From NCBI GenBank assembly GCA_032622095.1, contig CP136061.1, positions 220,753,148 to 220,817,147 of the forward strand: a stretch of 64,000 nt of DNA. Reading direction: 5' to 3'. The position numbers and the translations under genes were made by a program. Positions 58,001 through 64,000 of the stretch are shown piece by piece. Under the pieces are notes generated by a model that saw only the letters and a program-made list of their open reading frames with translations, was not told the DNA's origin and made no database searches. Positions within the stretch are counted from its first letter, which is position 1; the number at the start of each line of letters is the position of its first letter. Source of the stretch: Siphonodentalium dalli (lineage: Eukaryota > Mollusca > Scaphopoda > Gadilida > Siphonodentaliidae).

Positions 58001-61000
58001 AACCAGATTTGTATGGGGTTTTTGCGCCCCTAAAATGCCTTGCAAAATTGCAAAATCGATGTTTGATTTCTCTTGTCGTACAAACGGCTCAGCCAATTGA
58101 TTTGAAATTTCACACCTGCATAGTCATTGAGTATACACAGTCGATGCACAAATAGGGAATTTCGTGTGACCTTGACCTTTGGAAACAACGCTCCTTATCT
58201 ATTTTATCGTTGTTCCAGTATCTTCTCCGAAACGGCTTGAGATATCGAGTTCGGACTTTTTTCATTATTTGCGCATTTATGTGTGTTATGTACCACCGAA
58301 AAACGATAGGGTTTGCACTTCCGGTTTAAAAGTTTGCTTCTGGTCGAAGGATAAAACGCTCTTTATATGCAATCCAGAAGGGCTTGAGATATCGAGTTGG
58401 GACTTTTTGCATAATGTGCAGCAAACTCTGCGATCTCTAATGATATATATAGTTAATGGATTTCACTTCCGGTTTGGGAGAACGGGCGTGTGGGTATGTA
58501 TCTCAAAAACTATTTTGGCGCAGATTTTAATGAAATGTGGTAGACATCATCACTAGCTGCCGCTGATCACTATGCCACTTGAATTTTTAAAATCGGATCT
58601 AAACTTCTAGAGTTATGGCTGCTTGAAACCCAGATTTTTATGGGTTTTTTTGCGCTTTGATTTCTCTTGCCGTAGAAACGGCTCAGCCAATTGATTGAAA
58701 TTTCACACCTGCATAGTCATTGAGTATGCACAGTCGATGCATAAATAGGGAATTTCGTTTGACCTTGACCTTTGGAAAGAACGCTCTTTATCTGTTTTAC
58801 TGTTGTTCCATGCAGTATCTCCTCCGAAACGGCTTGAGATATCGAGTTCGGACCTTTTTCATTATTTGCGCATTTGTGTGTGTTATGTACCACCGAAAAA
58901 TGATAGGGTTCGCACTTCCGGGCTTGGGCCTCACCTCATACCAACGTCTAAGATAAACAGAATTGGTATATTGCAAGCCTGTACATTTTTTTTGGAGCGC
59001 AGTCTCCTTGCACAATAATCATGGATATTGACACAGTCGATAATCCACATTATGGGTGTCCAGACACCAAGTCTTATCAAACAGATTCGGGCGTACTCCT
59101 TTGTCACAGCAGGGCACTGTCCGATTAGATTTCGCCTACACATATGGCGTCGATCGAGGGTGACCTACCACGGTAATTGATACCAAATGTCGCGGCTACG
59201 ATCAAACAAGCTTGATCATGGCCATTTTATTGTCGGGTGCCGACCAGCATTGGGTTCTGCTGTGTCAGACAGTAGATAGAAAAGGATTTCATTTATTCAC
59301 ACTATGGTACTACCTATATACGAGCAACTGCGTCGCATAAGATACTATGGGTGGAGGAATGTGGTGGTGGGGGTGGGTACTACCTATATACGAGCGCCTG
59401 TGGCGCATATGATACTATGGGTGGCGGGTGGTACATATATACGAGCGCCTGCGGCGCATAATATACTATAGGTGGCGGGATGGGATGATGGGTGGGTTCT
59501 ACCTAAATACGAGCGCCTGCGGCGCATAAGATACTATGCGTGGCGGGATGGGATAGTGGGTGAGTACTACCTATTTACAATACATTTTACTGATTTCACT
59601 TCCGTTTTGGGAGCACGGGCGTGTTGGTATGTATCTAAACTTGTTTTGGTGCAGATTTTGATGGAAGTTGGTGGATAGAATCTGTGGTTGCCGAGTATTA
59701 CTATGAGCTAGCTACAGAGCTACAGCTACCGATATGTGTCTTCTGAAAACTGACGATTTATTACGTGACACAATTATTGGCAAACATGGAAGTATCGAAA
59801 TTGCAGTGCAATTTCAGTTTCATTCTAGTTACTATTATTATTGTGGGAATTTAGTGGCCTAACGCTCTATCTCTTTGCTATGCTATATTTCGGGAATTGT
59901 CTATCTTAGACAAAACAAGAACTCGCTTGACGGGCTGATAAATTACAAACTTAAGGAGTTCCATAGTATAGCAATAACACAGCATCGGTTAGAACATGCA
60001 TGGTTACAATGGGTAGTATACGAGGCGGACTTATTGATTGTCACCCTGGGCACTTGGGCAGCACCACCCCACGGAGAACCTACATCAACGTTACCGTGAT
60101 TCCATGCCAGAAAATAGAACTAAGCTAGACATTTAAGACTGGAGAATTATAGATTGTAATATATATTATTCCAATAGTTTAATTTTCCAGCTAATATTAA
60201 CTGCAAATTGTATTTTATACAAGTATACATTCAGTCTAATTTTGGTTGTGACATCTAAGTTGGACACACCCCCTTCCCCATAAACGAAAGGTAACACCAA
60301 CCCTTTGGGAAGGGAAAATATACTTGAAATAGAATGCGCTCACTGGAGCTGCCTATACTTGCGCACATCATACTTTTGGCAAGTTTTGTGGTGTCTTGCC
60401 AACAACAGTGTGAATCACGGGTGCTGAGCCCTCTTTTTAGAGATCGATAGCGAATCTAGATATCTATGGGGCGCCATCCCTGCAAATATTCGTTTTCGGA
60501 TATATCTCCTCGTAATTCGGAGATATCTCCTCAGTTTCGAGCAGATATCTCCTTGGAATTGCAATTCCTAGCAGATATCTGCTTGGAATATGGTCCATTA
60601 TGGAGATATCTCCTTGGATCCAAGGAGATATCTGCTTGGATCCAAGGAGATATCTCCTTGGATTATGGAGATATCTCCTTGGATCCTAGGAGATATCTCC
60701 TCGCAACTACGAGATGTTCTGCCTGAAATATGTCCAACGAGATATCTCCTTGAAACCGAGGAGATATCTCCATAATCCAAGCAGATATCTGCTTGGATTA
60801 TGGAGATATCTCCTTGGAAAACCGCGGCCATGAAATATTAATAATTTCTCCACAGTACATATACGTTTTTTCCATTTTTTCGAAATACATCCAAGCAGAT
60901 ATCTACTCGGAATATGGAGATATCTCCTTGAAATATTTTTCAAGCAGATATCTCCATAATCCGAGCAGATATCTGCTTGGATCCAAGGAGATATCTCCTT

Positions 61001-63732
61001 GAACATATTTCAAGGAGATATCTCCATAATGCGAGCAGATATCTGCTTGGATCCAAGGAGATATCTCCTTGGATCCAAGCAGATATCTGCTCGCATTATG
61101 GAGATATCTCCTCGGTTTCAAGGAGATATCTCCTTGAAAATATTTCCGAGGAGATATCTCCATATTCCAAGCAGATATATCATTGAAACCGAGGAGATAT
61201 CTCCATAATCCGAGCAGATATCTGCTTGGATCCAAGGAGATATCTCCTTGAACATATTTCAAGGAGATATCTCCATAATGCGAGCAGATATCTGCTTGGA
61301 TCCAAGGAGATATCTCCTTGGATCCAAGCAGATATCTGCTCGCATTATGGAGATATCTCCTCGGTTTCAAGGAGATATCTCCTTGAAAATATTTCCGAGG
61401 AGATATCTCCATATTCCAAGCAGATATATCATTGAAACCGAGGAGATATCTCCATAATGCGAGCAGATATCTGCTTGGATCCAGGAGATATCTCCGAAAA
61501 CGAATATTTGCAGGGATGGCGCCCCATAGATATCAAATTTCAGTTCACCCATCGCTAATATATTTGTGTGTACTGACAGAAAATCTCTATAATCTCCAGT
61601 TGCTTTATTACAATATAATGATGATCGTACACGTTGTTTGACATATTATGTATCGAACAATATAGACATCGCTCATATTAAGGGTGTGAAGACGATTGGT
61701 TGCCGATGATGCTATTATATACCAATTGGGTTAAATTACTATAGTTTGACTATAATGATATGTGTATGCCAATGCACTTCAGTGGTAACAAAAACCATCA
61801 AAGTCAATTTCATATGCCGAAAAAACTATATAAAAGACATGCGGTCATTGGCTAGTCTTTGATTAAGAATGCATGTCAATGTGCATATGCCTTAGCGACT
61901 GCTCTGAACTGTTTGGCCGGGCATGATTTAAATGCGTCTGCATCTTTCGGAAATGTTTTGAACTTCGAAGAAAGTTTCCATAAATATGTTCGCACTATTC
62001 CGCAAGCATCTTTTAGACGCGATCTTAACCCATTTTCCGAGTTTCAAGTCTCGACATCGACGCAATCCTGTCTGCGCGCCCATGTAGGGTGTGATGTCGT
62101 GATGTGCGTCGTGACGTCATGTCGTCTTTACCGGTTTCCAAAAATCAATCATTCAATATTGTTCTTTTATGAACGATTTATTACCAAAATAAAACCCGAT
62201 AACAAAGAAAATTATATATGTGTACATGTGGATTTAAAATATAATTCGTGCAACAATTTCATGTTAGCGCATGTGCATTCTTTACATTCTGTACTTCCCA
62301 TATGACGCAATATATTCGCGAAAGGACATCCGAACAAAGAAACAAAGATCCGGACAGACCGAAAACATTACAAGTTTGCGTCCAGGGCCATGTACTATAG
62401 ATTCCTAACAGCCGTGGTTTGAGTTGCAGAGAACGTGTCCAATACTGTGAATACCGGCAATTTAATAGTGTGTGCGATTTACCGTCAATTATACAAGAGC
62501 AGACAAAATCCAGTACTATTGACCGCAGGTTGATGTGCGTGAAGTCGAGCACTTGTTAACGATTAAAGGGAAATTACTCTAATGCTATACGGGAATAGAT
62601 ATGGTACATTCTGGACTCCTCGACCTATGACCATCATTGATGAACTGAGAAATGATCGCGAACTTATTACCATATGATGTATTTGTGAGTGACAACGAAT
62701 AGAAAGAACACAAATTATAGTGACGTAATACCCTGTTCGTAATAATTATATGTTGTCGTTCAGTATGCGAAAGGTGTCTATTGTTAACAGACGCAACGAC
62801 AGATGACGTGGAAACCAAAACTAGGTTATGGGTGCACGCACTGCACATGCGGCTAGACAAATCAATGTCGTAATGCAAACTTGTTTAGAGAGTACGCATT
62901 GATTGGATGCATGTAATGAGTAAATAAATACCCTTCAGTTCGAAGGTAAACATTCTAAGTATCAATTTGCCGTACAATACCAAATCAATTGACATGCATA
63001 TTGTACGATACTACTATTGCAATTCGCCGTACATCCGGTAATTTCTTTTTTGACAATTGTGATCAATATGAGTCTACTGACATTACTAGTTTGTATGTTC
63101 TTCTGTAGTCTTCCTAATGCATGTGTCTCGCAAGTAATGTTCATGCAGTGTGTTGAGCAGAAACATGGCTTACGAAATAAAGTCACCGTTTCACTTTTCC
63201 AGAGCGATACAACTTAAAGTGCTTCAGGACAAATATACCCCCATCAGAGTTCATAGCGACGGACAGTGTGAATGGAGTCCACCCATGTTCATGCAGACGA
63301 CATGTGCTATTGACGTCACATTCTACCCATTCGACGTTCAATATTGTAGTATAGAGGTCATGGGGTGGTCATATACCTCAACTGAAATGGTTTTAGCCGC
63401 ACCAGATCCTATAGATTTCACATACTTCTCGGAACCTGGCGGCTGGATTATAGTGGATAATGACACCGTCAGCGAGAAAAACTACCGCGCCGGAAAGTCC
63501 TACTCTACGCTCACCTTCTCATTCGCGTTGAGCCGACGGTCATCATTCCACGTCATGACGATGGTGGTCCCCGCCCTCGTGATGTCAGCAATGAATCCTG
63601 CGATCTTCATGGTTCCAGTCGACAGCGGAGAAAAACTGTCATTCGTCGTCACAATATTTCTCGCCTACGCTGTGTTCATGTCCATCGTGACAGAAACCCT
63701 GCCTGAAACGTCAGTTACGCCATCCATTATAG
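46024..63732 (+). CDS. Nicotinic acetylcholine receptor-like Cys-loop channel subunit (5' part; continues past the window)
   Basis: Exons 46024-46087, 47626-47762, 48926-48970, 49423-49535 and 63203-63732 join in phase into 296 residues plus one base. Residues 1-22 are a probable signal peptide. The N-terminal helix includes LMKSLLTDYEKRVRPDE. The Cys-loop is C154-x13-C168 (CAIDVTFYPFDVQYC). Loop-B W175 is present (GWSYTS). The loop-C region (about 196-222) has no vicinal Cys pair, so this is a non-alpha type. Loop A reads VWRPAITVSNEA rather than WxPDIVLYN. M1 is about 236-258 and M2 about 265-284 after GEK; E-1', L9' and E20' predict a cation-selective pore. M3, M4 and the cytoplasmic loop lie beyond the edge. 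Expected role: ligand-gated ion channel in the plasma membrane. Such subunits are strongly expanded in bivalves. Ligand unknown. Confidence 0.88.
46185..46661. mobile_element. MITE with 10-bp target-site duplication and hairpin ends (receptor intron 1)
   Basis: GGTCATCACC at 46185-46194 and 46652-46661 flanks a 457-bp element. The ends AAGCCTGAGTTTAGTGTGC and the inverse of its AAGCCTGAATTTAGTGTGC counterpart form the terminal repeat. Next to each end is a palindrome of about 93 bp starting GCAGAATGAGGTCC (46224-46316 and 46532-46624). The interior is non-coding. A 9-11 bp target duplication fits Mutator-like elements. Confidence 0.85.
46700..47245. repeat. Degenerate GGAATCCC palindrome array (receptor intron 1)
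   Basis: About thirty variably spaced copies of TTTGGAATCCCAGTGGAA-like units, including TGGGATTCC in reverse. The tightest stretch (47120-47205) repeats GAATCCCGGCGGAC-TTTTT every 20-21 bp. All six frames are largely open here as an artefact. Confidence 0.85.
47308..47342. repeat. Poly-T followed by poly-G
   Basis: About 14 T then about 18 G. The lengths are likely unreliable. Confidence 0.85.
47626..47762 (+). CDS. Receptor exon 2 (N-terminal helix, beta 1)
   Basis: Acceptor gcttgttttcag, donor CTGTG followed by gtaagactttgc; 137 bp. It encodes CYGQYNPKNAQNLMKSLLTD then YEKRVRP and VVIVTTLLPLSLNSV, aligned with the start of nicotinic receptor extracellular domains. Confidence 0.85.
48009..48407. 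mobile_element. piggyBac-like MITE with two 69-bp hairpins (receptor intron 2)
   Basis: TTAA at 48009-48012 and 48404-48407 bounds the element; the inverted ends are CCCTTTACCCAACA. TTAA target duplication plus CCCTTT termini are typical of piggyBac-type transposons. Inside are two copies of a 69-bp hairpin (48162-48230, perfect 33-bp stem with 3-nt loop; 48309-48377, a few mismatches) starting GCCAATGCATTCTCTTATAT. No transposase. Confidence 0.85.
48462..48898. mobile_element. Inverted minisatellite element next to exon 3
   Basis: Left arm 48462-48585 (GGCTGAAATGGTCACTATCA then CAGTTGGGTTCCCAGCTTTT, TTTGGGTACCCAGCTTTATG) is the inverse of right arm about 48743-48898. Each arm contains 30-40 bp subunits centred on AGCTGGGTACCCAA. 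The spacer is about 157 bp. The right arm ends about 28 bp before the 45-bp exon. Confidence 0.75.
48926..48970 (+). CDS. Receptor exon 3 (45 bp)
   Basis: Acceptor tgatatttcag, donor gtgagtacat, phase 0 on both sides. It encodes DMKEQVVTTSAFFNL, the counterpart of the conserved 45-bp exon (DEKNQ..TTN.WL) of nicotinic receptor genes. Confidence 0.88.
49423..49535 (+). CDS. Receptor exon 4 (loop D/A region)
   Basis: Acceptor ctctaactgcag, donor AACGA followed by gtaagttc; 113 bp, leaves in phase 2. It encodes QWKDSRLSWNETGNYSDIKY and VWRPAITVSNE. The conserved Trp residues and W-x-P are present; Asp and Tyr of the usual loop A are not. Confidence 0.88.
49565..56650. mobile_element. 7-kb nested inverted-repeat element in receptor intron 4
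   Basis: The outer ends match in inverse: 49568-49630 (TTTATCCACCGCTCACTACG then CATAAAGCCTGTCTAATAAACGTTA) and 56578-56645. A second, long inverted pair lies inside: about 50160-51150 against 53415-54390, arms about 1 kb and roughly 80% alike, with AAGATGGCCGCC at the ends. The loop is a 41-bp tandem array. A third pair (about 54640-54915 against 56230-56480) and a fourth (55420-55510 against 56122-56215) fold within the right part. No transposase-like frame was found. Confidence 0.7.
51480..53345. repeat. 41-42 bp tandem array, about 45 degenerate copies
   Basis: The unit is like ATGTATACATATACACC, then CACCCATGACCATA and AGTCACTCC. It forms the loop between the 1-kb inverted arms. His/Thr/Pro-rich open frames of 226 and 180 codons across it are products of the periodicity. 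Confidence 0.85.
56757..56950 (+). mobile_element. tRNA-derived SINE
   Basis: The head GGAGCTCCGTGGTCCAGTGG then TTAGC looks like a tRNA A-box region. The 3' part TGACCCTTGAGCAAGGTCGC is the type of core/tail motif shared by many animal SINEs. It lies just outside the 7-kb element. Confidence 0.6.
57170..59830. mobile_element. Repeat block of GACCTTGACC type bounded by CATGGAAGTAT motifs
   Basis: A perfect palindrome ATACTTCCATG-TGTTAA-CATGGAAGTAT lies at 57174-57201, and ACATGGAAGTATCGAAATTG near 59785. In between, units of about 590-620 bp recur (57290, 57910, 58545), each with AATAGGGAATTTCGT, TGACCTTGACC, AACGCTCTTTAT, AACGGCTTGAGATATCGAGT and CACTTCCGGTTT. Units 1 and 2 share a similar open frame, but there is no known domain. 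Confidence 0.6.
59305..59580. repeat. Four-copy 54-72 bp minisatellite with GCGCCTGCGGCGC
   Basis: Each unit has TACTACCTATATACGAGC, a GCGCCTGCGGCGCATA-type inverted core and GATACTATGGGTGGCGGG. Unit length varies through the G-rich end. Confidence 0.85.
60459..61534. mobile_element. GATATC palindrome element with about 50-bp inverted ends
   Basis: The ends are inverse copies: GATATCTATGGGGCGCCATC then CCTGCAAATATTCGTTTTCGG at 60459-60501, mirrored at about 61492-61534. The interior is built almost wholly from short palindromes, GGAGATATCTCC, GCAGATATCTGC and TTGGATCCAA, in changing order. A 249-bp block (about 60961-61209) is repeated at once, nearly identically (to about 61458). The only non-palindromic gap is about 60826-60890. 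All frames stay open because the modules lack stops; no coding function is implied. Confidence 0.88.
61535..63202. other. Distal part of receptor intron 4, nothing recognised
   Basis: An open frame at 61859-62305 (148 codons) has no recognisable domain and no splice phase linking it to exons 4 and 5. Confidence 0.45.
63203..63732 (+). CDS. Receptor exon 5 (Cys-loop, loop B/C, M1, M2)
   Basis: Acceptor tttcacttttccag; the first base completes the GAA codon begun in exon 4. It holds VHSDGQCEW, the 13-residue Cys-loop, W175, M1, and M2 with GEKLSFVVTIFLAYAVFMSI. Donor ATTATAG followed by gtataatg; without splicing the frame stops 18 bp further on. Confidence 0.9.
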
Positions 63733-64000
63733 GTATAATGTATATGTTTTAAACATATGGGTCTGTACCTTTATTTTCTCCAATTCTTGAGAGTGGTACA
63801 AGTAATAACATAATTACATGTCATATATTCCCTATTTGGCAATGAAAAAAACGAAGGGACTTGTTAAGAACGCGAAAATAAAACAAAAATAATAATGAAC
63901 GCGCAATCAAGCAGCGCTGATATTGACGTAATTTGTTTCCTTATTCATTTAGGGGGGGGTTGTCGGAAAAAATTTGCATGTAATTTTTTTCCAAATATGT
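63733..64000. other. Start of receptor intron 5
   Basis: Follows the gtataatg donor. AT-rich with a short poly-G tract near 63952-63959. The exon with M3 is not in the window. Confidence 0.6.

Noticed and set aside
60459-61534. Open frames in all six frames (for example 169 codons on the minus strand)
   Set aside because: The palindromic modules lack stop codons in every frame, so the open frames are a composition artefact.
61859-62305. 148-codon plus-strand frame as a gene
   Set aside because: No domain, no homologous second copy, and it sits inside the receptor intron without matching splice signals.

Overview
The window is eukaryotic nuclear DNA: genes are split by GT-AG introns, the sequence is AT-rich, and LINEs, SINEs, MITE-like elements and satellites dominate. 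Only two host genes can be supported. The mixture suggests a marine lophotrochozoan, most likely a bivalve mollusc: a divergent nicotinic-receptor-like gene, a divergent PRD-like homeobox gene, LINEs with an esterase-type ORF1, and tRNA- and 5S-derived short repeats. The species assignment is inference; no sequence here proves it.

Layout. 1-3308 is a decayed copy of a multi-copy invertebrate gene family, split by a truncated minus-strand LINE (about 1718-2628). 3386-3600 is a small insert carrying a tRNA-like body between 15-bp direct repeats. 4633-7433 (minus) is a complete four-exon homeobox gene of 335 codons. 8089-14594 is mostly intergenic with dispersed short repeats. 14595-25787 is a composite: two different LINEs in tandem on the minus strand (one 5'-truncated, one apparently complete with ORF1 and ORF2) between two roughly 99% identical 1.0-kb direct copies of a segment that carries a 5S-rRNA-like stretch at one edge. 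25788-34212 holds two SINE copies, hairpin elements and short minisatellites. 34213-41564 is a head-to-tail duplication of a 3.3-4.0 kb segment. 42533-44875 is a foldback-type element with nested LINE fragments.

46024-63732 (plus) is the 5' part of a Cys-loop (nicotinic acetylcholine receptor-like) gene. Five exons join in phase: signal peptide, N-terminal helix, a 45-bp exon, loop-A exon, then Cys-loop through M2. The gene runs off the right edge. Its introns are filled with palindrome-rich elements: a MITE with 10-bp target duplications, a GGAATCCC array, a TTAA-flanked piggyBac-like MITE with two 69-bp hairpins, an inverted minisatellite ending 28 bp before exon 3, a 7-kb nested inverted-repeat element in the 13.7-kb intron 4, GACCTTGACC-type repeats, and a 1.08-kb element made almost wholly of GATATC palindromes between about 50-bp inverted repeats.

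The most unusual items are the 1-kb duplication around the double LINE, the GATATC palindrome element, the 7-kb nested inverted-repeat element, and the repeated occurrence of elements whose termini are themselves hairpins. All calls are by eye; identities and boundaries are approximate unless exon phases fix them.
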